From JAYQUR01 sp038133505 (GTDB lineage Bacteria; Pseudomonadota; Alphaproteobacteria; MPNO01; UBA830): a stretch of 14,481 nucleotides of DNA. The stretch covers positions 1 through 14,481 of the forward strand of contig JAYPTI010000084.1 of assembly GCA_038133505.1 (NCBI GenBank). Direction: 5' to 3'. The stretch's first letter is position 1. Each line of letters opens with the position of its first letter. Below are positions 1 to 6,008 of the stretch, one piece after another. The position numbers and the translations under genes were made by a program. Under the pieces are notes generated by a model. It had not been told where the DNA came from and ran no database searches. It saw nothing but the letters and a program-made list of their open reading frames with translations.

Positions 1-1
1 G

Positions 2-373
2 CCGAAGACCGTGACGGCCCCGACGCCAGCCCCCGCGGCACCGGCGCAGACGGCGGCCGCGGCGCCCAAACCCGCGCCGGCGAAGAAGGTCGCCTCGGCC
101 CCCGCAACGGCTCCGGCAATACCGGGCTGGCGCGTGCAGCTATCGAGCCTGAAGAGCCAGGCGGCCGCGGAGCAAAGCTGGAAGACGATCCAGCAGAAGA
201 ACCGGGACGTGCTCGGCAAATTGTCTCTGAACGTCCAGACGGTGACCTTGTCGGGCGGCCGCGGGACGTATTACCGGGTCCAGGCAGGGCCGTTCGCCTC
301 GCGCAACGCAGCGTCGGCGGCATGTACGACGTTGAAGGCCCGCAACCAGGGCTGTCTCGTTGTCCGGCCCTGA
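2..373 (+). CDS. SPOR-domain protein, 3' end (5' end outside window)
   Basis: The reading frame is open through the left edge, so only the C-terminal 123 residues are present. The first 35 or so are an Ala/Pro/Lys-rich low-complexity linker. The last 80 or so form a SPOR fold: a W-R-V-Q-L-S-S first strand, a helix, and a Y-Y-R-V-Q-A-G-P-F second strand, ending in V-V-R-P close to the stop. SPOR domains bind denuded glycan strands at the division septum (known for the family). The linker suggests a periplasmic protein anchored by an N-terminal membrane segment that lies outside the window. In many alphaproteobacteria such a gene lies just before nagZ, as here. Its stop overlaps nagZ by 14 nt, so the two are very likely co-transcribed and translationally coupled. 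It could be an FtsN-like or DedD-like protein; the visible part cannot decide. Confidence 0.85.
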   Translation, partial: PKTVTAPTPAPAAPAQTAAAAPKPAPAKKVASAPATAPAIPGWRVQLSSLKSQAAAEQSWKTIQQKNRDVLGKLSLNVQTVTLSGGRGTYYRVQAGPFASRNAASAACTTLKARNQGCLVVRP

Positions 374-1388
374 GGGGCCGAACCCCACAGCCGTCATTTT
401 CGGGTGCGCCGGACCGTCGCTGAGCGACGCGGAACGCGCCTTCTTCCTGGAATGCAACCCGCTCGGTTTCATCCTGTTCGCGCGGAACGTCGAGACACCG
501 GAGCAGGTACGGACGATGACGGCGGCGTTGCGGGCCGCGGTCGGACGTGACGACGCGCCGGTTCTGATCGACCAGGAAGGGGGCAGGGTGCAGCGGCTGC
601 GCCCGCCGCACTGGCGCGACTATCCGGCGATGCGCCGGATCGGGGAAATCGGGGCGACTGATCCGGATGAAGCGGCGGACCTCGCGTTTCTCGTGGCGCG
701 GCTGATCGGCGACGATCTGATCCGTCTCGGGATCGACGTCGACTGTGCGCCCGTCCTCGACGTGCCGGCGCCCGACGGTCACGACATCATCGGCGACCGG
801 GCGTTTTCCGACGATCCGGAGACGATCGCCCGGCTCGGCCGCGCGATCTGCGAGGGCCTGAAAGCGGCAGGCGTCATGCCGGTCATCAAGCATATCCCGG
901 GCCACGGGCGCGCGACTGCGGACAGTCACGTGGAACTCCCGCGCGTCGACGCGCCGCTCGATGCGTTGCGCGAAACCGACTTCCGCCCGTTCCGCGATCT
1001 CGCGGACGCGCCCGCCGGCATGACCGCGCACGTCGTGTATTCGGCGATCGATGCCGAAAATCCGGCCAGCACGTCGGCGGCTGTCGTCGGCGGGACCATT
1101 CGGAACGAGATCGGTTTCGACGGATTCCTGATGTCGGACGATCTCTGCATGAAGGCGCTCGCGGGCCCGTTGGAGGCGCGCACGGCGGCGGTTCTGGCGG
1201 CCGGGTGCGACGTCGCCCTTCATTGCGACGGCAATCTCGACGACATGAAGTCGATCGCGGCGGTTTGCCCGCCCATGAGCGCGCGGGCGCTCGAACGCTG
1301 GGAGCGCGCGCGTGCCGCGTGCCGCGATTCGCATTCGTTCGATCGCGCGGCCGCGGAAGCGCGGATTTCTGAGGTTTTCAGCTCCTGA
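360..1388 (+). CDS. nagZ: Beta-N-acetylhexosaminidase NagZ (glycoside hydrolase family 3)
   Basis: Cytoplasmic enzyme that removes GlcNAc from 1,6-anhydro-MurNAc peptides during peptidoglycan recycling. At 342 residues it has the normal length of a single-domain GH3 NagZ. Visible motifs are the D-Q-E-G-G-R-V-Q-R-L substrate loop near residue 72, K-H-I-P-G-H-G at 177-183, the D-S-H triad at 188-190 that carries the acid/base histidine of the NagZ subfamily, and S-D-D-L at 259-262 with the nucleophilic aspartate. The start is TTG at 360: there is no ATG or GTG between it and the conserved A-V-I-F-G-C-A-G strand, and AGGG at 348-351 sits 8 nt upstream. It overlaps the SPOR gene by 14 nt. Recycling products of NagZ can signal to beta-lactamase regulators in some bacteria, but nothing here shows such a link. 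Confidence 0.97.
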   Translation: MSGPEGPNPTAVIFGCAGPSLSDAERAFFLECNPLGFILFARNVETPEQVRTMTAALRAAVGRDDAPVLIDQEGGRVQRLRPPHWRDYPAMRRIGEIGATDPDEAADLAFLVARLIGDDLIRLGIDVDCAPVLDVPAPDGHDIIGDRAFSDDPETIARLGRAICEGLKAAGVMPVIKHIPGHGRATADSHVELPRVDAPLDALRETDFRPFRDLADAPAGMTAHVVYSAIDAENPASTSAAVVGGTIRNEIGFDGFLMSDDLCMKALAGPLEARTAAVLAAGCDVALHCDGNLDDMKSIAAVCPPMSARALERWERARAACRDSHSFDRAAAEARISEVFSS

Positions 1389-1415
1389 AAGTAGCGTCCC
1401 AAATGGCGGCGCGCA

Positions 1416-1444
1416 TTGGTTCCGATACGGCCCCGCACTATAAT
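1416..1444 (+). promoter_or_regulatory. Sigma70-like promoter for scpAB
   Basis: TTGGTT at 1416-1421 and a perfect TATAAT at 1439-1444 are separated by 17 bp. They lie in the 88-bp gap between nagZ and scpA, 32 nt before the scpA start. A TATAAT is rare in such GC-rich DNA. The -35 is weak (3 of 6). Transcription would start near 1451. An imperfect inverted repeat (1399-1405 with 1414-1419) overlaps the -35. Confidence 0.6.
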
Positions 1445-1476
1445 TCAGGTTTGGCGTAAAGCGAGCAAGGCGAACG

Positions 1477-2277
1477 ATGGCGGACGATTCCGCACCCGTC
1501 GAAACGGACGACTTCGAACAGGAACCGGTTCGGGAGATGTACGATCTGGTCCTCGACCTTGAGGGGTACGAAGGGCCGATCGATCTTCTGTTGACGCTGG
1601 CCCGCCAGCAGAAGGTGGATCTTACGAAGATCTCGATCCTGAAGCTGGCCGAACAGTATCTCGCCTTCATCACGGCGGCGAAGCGTCTGCGGCTCGAGAT
1701 CGCCGCCGACTACCTCGTGATGGCGGCTTGGCTCGCTTATCTGAAGTCGCGGCTGCTGCTGCCGCCGCCCGAGGAAGACGAGGAGGCAAGCGGTCCCGAA
1801 CTTGCCGAGGCGCTCACCTTCCAGCTTCGCCGGCTAGATGCGATGCGCGACGCGGGCGAGAAGCTGCTTCTGATGCCGCGGCTCGGCCGCGACGTGTTTC
1901 CGCGCGGCGCGCCCGAAGGCATGGAGGTGGTGCGCACGCCGGTCTACGAGATCACGCTGTACGAACTCCTCAAGGCGTATGGCGACAACCGGCGGCGGGC
2001 GGCATCGAGCAGCCTCGTCATCGAGGCGTCGCAGCTCTATTCGCTGAGCGACGCGATCGTGCGGCTTCGCGACATCGTCGGTCATATCGGGGAATGGACG
2101 ACGCTCGCCGCGTTCCTGCCCGCGGAACTGCAGGACGGTCTGATGACGCGGTCCGCGGTTGCGTCGACGTTCGCGGCTAGTCTGGAAATGGTCAAGGAAG
2201 GGCGTGCGAGCATCCGTCAGTCGACGGCGTTCGGCCCCATATTCATCAAGGGTAAAGAGGCTGCGGCCAATGGATGA
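1477..2277 (+). CDS. scpA: Segregation and condensation protein A (kleisin ScpA)
   Basis: ScpA is the kleisin that bridges the two heads of the SMC dimer and binds ScpB, forming the bacterial condensin that organises the chromosome. The 266 residues are normal for the family. After an acidic N-terminal extension of about 25 residues comes the family hallmark Y-E-G-P-I-D-L-L-L (about 30-38), followed by the Q-Q-K-V-D-L-T-K-I-S-I helix. A glutamate-rich linker lies around 98-108, and a C-terminal winged helix ends in F-G-P-I-F-I-K. The start is ATG with AAGG at 1467-1470, 6 nt upstream. Its last 8 nt overlap scpB, so the two partners are probably made in a coupled ratio. Confidence 0.96.
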   Translation: MADDSAPVETDDFEQEPVREMYDLVLDLEGYEGPIDLLLTLARQQKVDLTKISILKLAEQYLAFITAAKRLRLEIAADYLVMAAWLAYLKSRLLLPPPEEDEEASGPELAEALTFQLRRLDAMRDAGEKLLLMPRLGRDVFPRGAPEGMEVVRTPVYEITLYELLKAYGDNRRRAASSSLVIEASQLYSLSDAIVRLRDIVGHIGEWTTLAAFLPAELQDGLMTRSAVASTFAASLEMVKEGRASIRQSTAFGPIFIKGKEAAANG

Positions 2278-3118
2278 GATCTCGCAGGAAGTGCGCATTA
2301 TCGAAGCGCTGCTGTTCGCCGCGACCGAGCCGGTGAGCGAGGAGTTCCTTGCGGAACGCCTGCCGGAAGGAACGGACCTTCGCGCCGTCCTCGCCGAAGT
2401 CGGTACGCTTTACGAAGGGCGGGGCGTGAACCTGGCGCGCGTCGCGGGCAAGTGGTCGCTGCGCACGGCAGAGGACCTCTCGCCGCATCTCCGCATCGAG
2501 CGCAAGGTCTCCCGCAAGCCGTCGCGCGCGGCCGTGGAATCGCTTGCGATCGTCGCCTATCACCAGCCGGTCACGCGGAGCGAGGTCGAGGAAATCCGCG
2601 GCGTGTCGGTCAGCAAGGGCTCGTTCGACGTGCTCCTCGAAGCGGGCTGGATCAAGCCCGTGGGCCGCCGCCGCTCGCCGGGCCGTCCGACGACCTGGGG
2701 CACGACGCCGGCGTTTCTCGAGGAATTCGGCCTCGACAGCCTCGCGGACCTGCCGGGCATCGATGAGCTGAAGGCGTCGGGTCTTCTGGATACCCGGCCG
2801 GCCGGCACGATCATCGGCGACAAGGGCGAGTTCTATGTCGACGCCGAGGCCGAAGGCGCGCCGGAGGACGAGGAGGAGCCCGAAGCGCTCGACCCGAGGG
2901 GCGACGACGCGGCGGCGTCCGACAGCGACGGCGACGACACCGTCGGGGAAGCTGCCGACGAGTCCGCCGAAAGCGACGAGGATGAAGCAGTCGCCGAAGG
3001 CGCCGAAAACGAGACAGACAACGAATTCGCCGACGAAGAATTTTCGGGCGAGGAAATCGCCGATGCGGAACCGGCCGAAGAGGCGGAGCCGGAACGCGAG
3101 CCCGCCGAACAGCACTGA
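2270..3118 (+). CDS. scpB: Segregation and condensation protein B (ScpB) with long acidic tail
   Basis: Partner of ScpA in the SMC-ScpAB complex; ScpB dimers bind the kleisin linker. I chose the ATG at 2270 (M-D-E-I-S-Q-E-V), inside the end of scpA with AGAGG about 10 nt upstream, because the frame upstream of it only shadows scpA. This gives 282 residues. Two winged-helix domains fill about residues 1-185, with the typical A-L-L-F-A-A-T-E-P start, I-V-A-Y-H-Q-P-V-T-R-S-E-V-E-E-I-R-G-V and G-R-P-T-T-W-G-T-T. From about 189 to the end is a 94-residue tail made almost entirely of Glu, Asp, Ala, Ser and Gly, probably disordered. Acidic tails of variable length are common in alphaproteobacterial ScpB, but this one is about a third of the protein. 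Confidence 0.96.
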   Translation: MDEISQEVRIIEALLFAATEPVSEEFLAERLPEGTDLRAVLAEVGTLYEGRGVNLARVAGKWSLRTAEDLSPHLRIERKVSRKPSRAAVESLAIVAYHQPVTRSEVEEIRGVSVSKGSFDVLLEAGWIKPVGRRRSPGRPTTWGTTPAFLEEFGLDSLADLPGIDELKASGLLDTRPAGTIIGDKGEFYVDAEAEGAPEDEEEPEALDPRGDDAAASDSDGDDTVGEAADESAESDEDEAVAEGAENETDNEFADEEFSGEEIADAEPAEEAEPEREPAEQH

Positions 3119-3140
3119 CGGGTTCGAACCCATTCTCCGT

Positions 3141-3169
3141 TTGCCAACCGGCCCCGACGGCAATAGCTT
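3141..3169 (+). promoter_or_regulatory. Sigma70-like promoter for the ABC ATPase, near-leaderless
   Basis: TTGCCA at 3141-3146 (5 of 6 to consensus) and TAGCTT at 3164-3169 (3 of 6) are separated by exactly 17 bp. The -10 ends only 9 nt before the ATG at 3179, so the transcript would begin 2-3 nt before the start codon. This agrees with the lack of a Shine-Dalgarno sequence there. Confidence 0.5.
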
Positions 3170-3178
3170 GCCGTCCGC

Positions 3179-4246
3179 ATGACGGATAACAGCGACATCG
3201 GCCTGTCCATTCGAGGCCTCAGCCATGCTTACGGCAGCCGGCAGGTACTGCGCGACATCGAACTGGATGTCGCGCCAGGGGAAATCCTGTGCCTGCTGGG
3301 ACCGTCGGGCTGCGGCAAGACGACGACCTTGCGGCTGATCGCCGGGCTGGAGGAAATCCAGACCGGGTCGATCTCCTGGAACGATCGCATTCTCGCGGAC
3401 AGCTCGGGAATGCTGCCGCCCGAGCGGCGCGAGGTAGGGCTCCTGTTCCAGGATTTCGCGCTGTTTCCGCACCTGACCGTCGCGGAAAACGTCGCGTTCG
3501 GCCTGATGGATCTCTCGGCGGACGAACGTGCGTCCCGCGTCGAGGAGGTGCTCACCCAGGTCGGCATGCTGCACTATGCGAAGAGCTATCCGCATTTCCT
3601 GTCCGGCGGCGAGCAGCAACGGATCGCGCTGGCGCGGGCACGCGCGCCGAGGCCGCGCATCTTCCTGCTCGACGAGCCGTTCTCGAATCTCGACACGCGC
3701 CTGCGGAACCAGCTTCGGGATCTCTGTCTCCACATCCTGAAGCGGTCGGAATCTTCGTCCGTCGTCGTCACCCACGACGCCGAGGAAGCGATGTTCATGG
3801 GCGACAAGATCGCCGTCATGCAGGACGGCCGCATCGTCCAGAGCGGCCCGCCGGACGAGCTTTATTTCCATCCCGAAAACGCATTCGTTGCCGGGCTGTT
3901 CGGCGAGGTGAACGAATTCGGCGGCCAGGTCGCGGAAGGCCATGTCCTGACGCCGTTCGGCCGTCTGTGCACGCCCGAGATCGCCGAAGGAGCGGACGTC
4001 GATGTTCTGGTTCGCCCGGAAGCGCTGCGCATCGATGCGTCCGTGAGGCCGGAAGACGCCAACGCGTCGGTCATGACGGCGCGGCTTCTCGGCCGGTCGA
4101 GCCTGCTGCATCTCAACGTGCCGACGCAGGAGGGCGGAGCGCTGCATCTGCACTCCCGCGTGCCCGGAAGATTGCTGCCCGCGGAGGGGACCAGGGTTCG
4201 CATTACCCTCGACGAGCAAAACGTCTTCGTGTTTCCAAGCCGTTAG
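3179..4246 (+). CDS. ABC transporter ATP-binding protein, FbpC (Fe3+) type, orphan
   Basis: A 355-residue importer-type ATPase of the family that energises iron(III), sulfate, spermidine and sugar uptake. Visible motifs are Walker A G-P-S-G-C-G-K-T (41-48), a Q-loop in L-F-Q-D-F, the signature L-S-G-G-E-Q-Q (141-147), Walker B I-F-L-L-D-E-P (161-167), a D-loop S-N-L-D and the H-loop histidine 199. From about 240 on is a C-terminal regulatory region with a TOBE-like L-V-R-P-E-A-L-R-I strand. The wording L-P-P-E-R-R-E-V-G-L-L-F-Q-D and F-G-E-V-N-E-F resembles FbpC most, so ferric iron is the best guess for substrate; this is inference. No permease or binding protein is nearby, so it must work with partners encoded elsewhere. 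It sits between scpB and tatA with its own promoter and its own stop, and looks like an insertion into an otherwise conserved order. The Cys after Walker A G-P-S-G is common in the family. Confidence 0.9.
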   Translation: MTDNSDIGLSIRGLSHAYGSRQVLRDIELDVAPGEILCLLGPSGCGKTTTLRLIAGLEEIQTGSISWNDRILADSSGMLPPERREVGLLFQDFALFPHLTVAENVAFGLMDLSADERASRVEEVLTQVGMLHYAKSYPHFLSGGEQQRIALARARAPRPRIFLLDEPFSNLDTRLRNQLRDLCLHILKRSESSSVVVTHDAEEAMFMGDKIAVMQDGRIVQSGPPDELYFHPENAFVAGLFGEVNEFGGQVAEGHVLTPFGRLCTPEIAEGADVDVLVRPEALRIDASVRPEDANASVMTARLLGRSSLLHLNVPTQEGGALHLHSRVPGRLLPAEGTRVRITLDEQNVFVFPSR

Positions 4247-4270
4247 GCGTTTTTATTTTGCAGTGCAGCA

Positions 4271-4299
4271 TTGCGGCACCCCGGTCTTTCTGCGATAGT
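4271..4299 (+). promoter_or_regulatory. Sigma70-like promoter for tatABC-serS-surE-pcm
   Basis: TTGCGG at 4271-4276 and GATAGT at 4294-4299 (4 of 6) are 17 bp apart. Transcription would start near 4306, giving a leader of about 32 nt that contains the AGGAG ribosome-binding site of tatA. The preceding gene ends at 4246, followed by a T-rich run at 4250-4259. Confidence 0.5.
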
Positions 4300-4324
4300 C
4301 CGCGCCATCGAATCAACCGTTTTC

Positions 4325-4329
4325 AGGAG
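4325..4329 (+). promoter_or_regulatory. Ribosome-binding site of tatA
   Basis: AGGAG, 8 nt before the ATG at 4338. It is the clearest Shine-Dalgarno sequence in the window together with that of secF, and it fixes the tatA start. Confidence 0.7.
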
Positions 4330-4337
4330 CGACTCCC

Positions 4338-4583
4338 ATGGGAAGCTTCAGCATCTGGCATTGGATCGTCGTTCTGGTCGTCGTCCTCATCCTGTTCGGC
4401 GGCGGCGGCAAGCTGTCGAGGCTGATGGGCGACGCAGCCCGCGGCATCAATGCCTTCAAGAAAGGCCTCAAGGAAGACGGTAGCGCCGAGAGTGCCGACA
4501 ACGGCGACAACAAGGCGATCCGCTCGGATGCTTCAGAGACCGTCGCCGAAGACGTAAAGAAAGACGAAGCGGCGAAGGGCTGA
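4338..4583 (+). CDS. tatA: Twin-arginine translocase subunit TatA
   Basis: TatA oligomers form or open the path for folded proteins with twin-arginine signals across the inner membrane. The 81 residues show the canonical alphaproteobacterial start M-G-S-F-S-I-W-H-W, one transmembrane helix (about 7-20), the F-G hinge at 20-21, an amphipathic helix with L-M-G-D-A-A-R-G-I-N-A-F-K-K-G, and a charged, variable tail. After the hinge the protein reads F-G-G-G-G-K, encoded by four tandem GGC codons (4398-4409), where relatives often have F-G-R-G-K; this is one residue longer. The gene is first in a tatABC operon; tatB starts 40 nt downstream. Confidence 0.96.
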   Translation: MGSFSIWHWIVVLVVVLILFGGGGKLSRLMGDAARGINAFKKGLKEDGSAESADNGDNKAIRSDASETVAEDVKKDEAAKG

Positions 4584-4623
4584 CCCCGTTCGCCGCGCTC
4601 TCAAGTGAAAGGTACGGCCGGCC

Positions 4624-5112
4624 ATGTTCGACATCGGCGGCTGGGAATTCCTGCTCATTGCGATACTCGGGATCATCATCATCGGTCCCAAGGAACTGCC
4701 GGGCGCGATCCGGACGGTAAGCATGTTCGTGCGCCGGGCCCGCGAGCTCGCCCGCGAGTTCCAGTCCGGGCTCGAGGAGGTCGCGCGCGAGGCCGAGCTC
4801 GACAAGCTGACCGAGGACATGAAGGACATTGCCGATCCGGGCGGGGACATCCTCAAGGCCGTCGAAAACACGATCGATCCCGAAGGCGAGATCAAGCACG
4901 CGATGGAATTCGACCGCGAATGGCGGGACGAAGACCTCTACGACGAATATGACGGGCAGGAAGACAAGCAGATCATGCCGCCGGCCATGGATCAGCAGAA
5001 GAATCCGCCTGCCGCTGGAGAGTCATCCGAGACGACAGAGGCGGCGGAGACGACAGCAACACCCGACGAGGGTGAGTCCGATCCCGCCGCGCCCAAGCCG
5101 GGAACCGCATGA
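4624..5112 (+). CDS. tatB: Twin-arginine translocase subunit TatB
   Basis: TatB works with TatC as the receptor for twin-arginine signal peptides. The 162 residues begin M-F-D-I-G-G-W-E, with the conserved membrane glutamate at position 8 as in E. coli TatB. They continue with one transmembrane helix ending in the G-P hinge at 21-22 and a long amphipathic helix (about 25-70) rich in Glu, Arg and Lys. From about 85 on is an acidic, then Pro/Thr/Ala-rich tail that is poorly conserved in the family. GAAAGG lies about 12 nt before the ATG. The stop overlaps the tatC start in the sequence ATGA, which implies translational coupling. Confidence 0.96.
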   Translation: MFDIGGWEFLLIAILGIIIIGPKELPGAIRTVSMFVRRARELAREFQSGLEEVAREAELDKLTEDMKDIADPGGDILKAVENTIDPEGEIKHAMEFDREWRDEDLYDEYDGQEDKQIMPPAMDQQKNPPAAGESSETTEAAETTATPDEGESDPAAPKPGTA

Positions 5113-5966
5113 TGGCGGACGAGCTGGATCGGGACGACGCCGACGGCAAGAAGATGCCGCTGCTCGACCATCTGGTCGAGTTGCGAACGCGGCTGCTCTA
5201 CAGCTTCATCGCGTTCATCGCGGCGTTCGCCGTCAGCTTCTTTTTCGCCCAGGAAATCTACGACTTCTTCGTCCGGCCGCTGGCCCGCGCGATGGAAGGG
5301 CGCGAACACGCGCGGATGATCTTTACCGCGCTGTACGAGCCGTTCCTCGCCCAGATCAAGGTGGCATTCTACACGGCGCTCTTCGTGTCCTTCCCGGTGA
5401 TCTCGGCGCAGATCTGGATGTTCGTCGCGCCCGGCCTCTACAAGAACGAGAAGAAGGCGTTCCTGCCTTTCCTGTTCGCGACCCCGATCCTGTTTTTCAT
5501 GGGAGGCGCGCTGGTCTACTACTTCATCATGCCGCTGGCATGGGAGTTCTTCCTGAATTTCCAGACCATGGGCGGCGAGGGCGCGCTGCCCGTCGAGGTC
5601 GAACCAAAGGTCGATCAGTACCTGTCGCTCGTCCTCCGCCTGATCTTTGCCTTCGGCCTCGCGTTCGAGCTGCCCGTCCTGCTGATGCTGCTCGCGAAGG
5701 TGGGGATCGTCACGTCCACCGGCCTTGCTGCGAAACGGCGATACGCGATCGTCGGCGTGTTCGTGATGGCGGCCGTCCTCACGCCGCCCGACGTCATCAG
5801 CCAGATCGGTCTCGCAATCCCGATCATCCTGCTCTACGAGGTGTCGATCATCGGCGCCCGGATGATCGAGCGGAAGCGCCGGCAGGAAGCGGAAGATCTC
5901 GATGCGGACGATCCCGATGCCGGCGATTCCGACGTCGACGGAGAACGCGAAGGCGGCGCCGCCTGA
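5109..5966 (+). CDS. tatC: Twin-arginine translocase subunit TatC
   Basis: TatC is the core six-helix membrane protein of the Tat system and recognises the twin-arginine motif on its cytoplasmic face. The 285 residues include the N-terminal signature H-L-V-E-L-R-T-R-L (about 20-28), six hydrophobic segments between about 30 and 250, the F-T-A-L-Y-E-P-F loop with its conserved glutamate, and L-T-P-P-D in the later loop. After the last helix is a cytoplasmic tail of about 30 residues that is mostly Asp and Glu. Two adjacent ATG codons (5109 and 5112) are possible starts; I used the first, which overlaps the tatB stop by 4 nt. A 42-nt gap to serS follows. Confidence 0.97.
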   Translation: MMADELDRDDADGKKMPLLDHLVELRTRLLYSFIAFIAAFAVSFFFAQEIYDFFVRPLARAMEGREHARMIFTALYEPFLAQIKVAFYTALFVSFPVISAQIWMFVAPGLYKNEKKAFLPFLFATPILFFMGGALVYYFIMPLAWEFFLNFQTMGGEGALPVEVEPKVDQYLSLVLRLIFAFGLAFELPVLLMLLAKVGIVTSTGLAAKRRYAIVGVFVMAAVLTPPDVISQIGLAIPIILLYEVSIIGARMIERKRRQEAEDLDADDPDAGDSDVDGEREGGAA

Positions 5967-6008
5967 GTTTCGGAGATTCGGGCCTAAATCGGGTAGAACG
6001 GAAGCGCC

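Noticed and set aside
2..120. Ala/Pro/Lys repetitive stretch at the left edge, considered as a DNA repeat
   Set aside because: There is no exact unit; it is a low-complexity protein linker typical for SPOR-domain proteins.
2246..4219. A 657-codon open frame on the minus strand opposite scpB and the ABC ATPase
   Set aside because: It is Arg/Ala/Asp/His-rich without any recognisable domain and mirrors the codon bias of two clear plus-strand genes; long antisense frames are expected in GC-rich DNA.
4237..4259. Possible terminator after the ABC ATPase: GCC-GTTA-GGC followed by a T-rich run
   Set aside because: The stem has only 3 continuous pairs (5 with a bulge) and overlaps the stop codon. 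The T-run at 4250-4259 is suggestive but not enough for a call.
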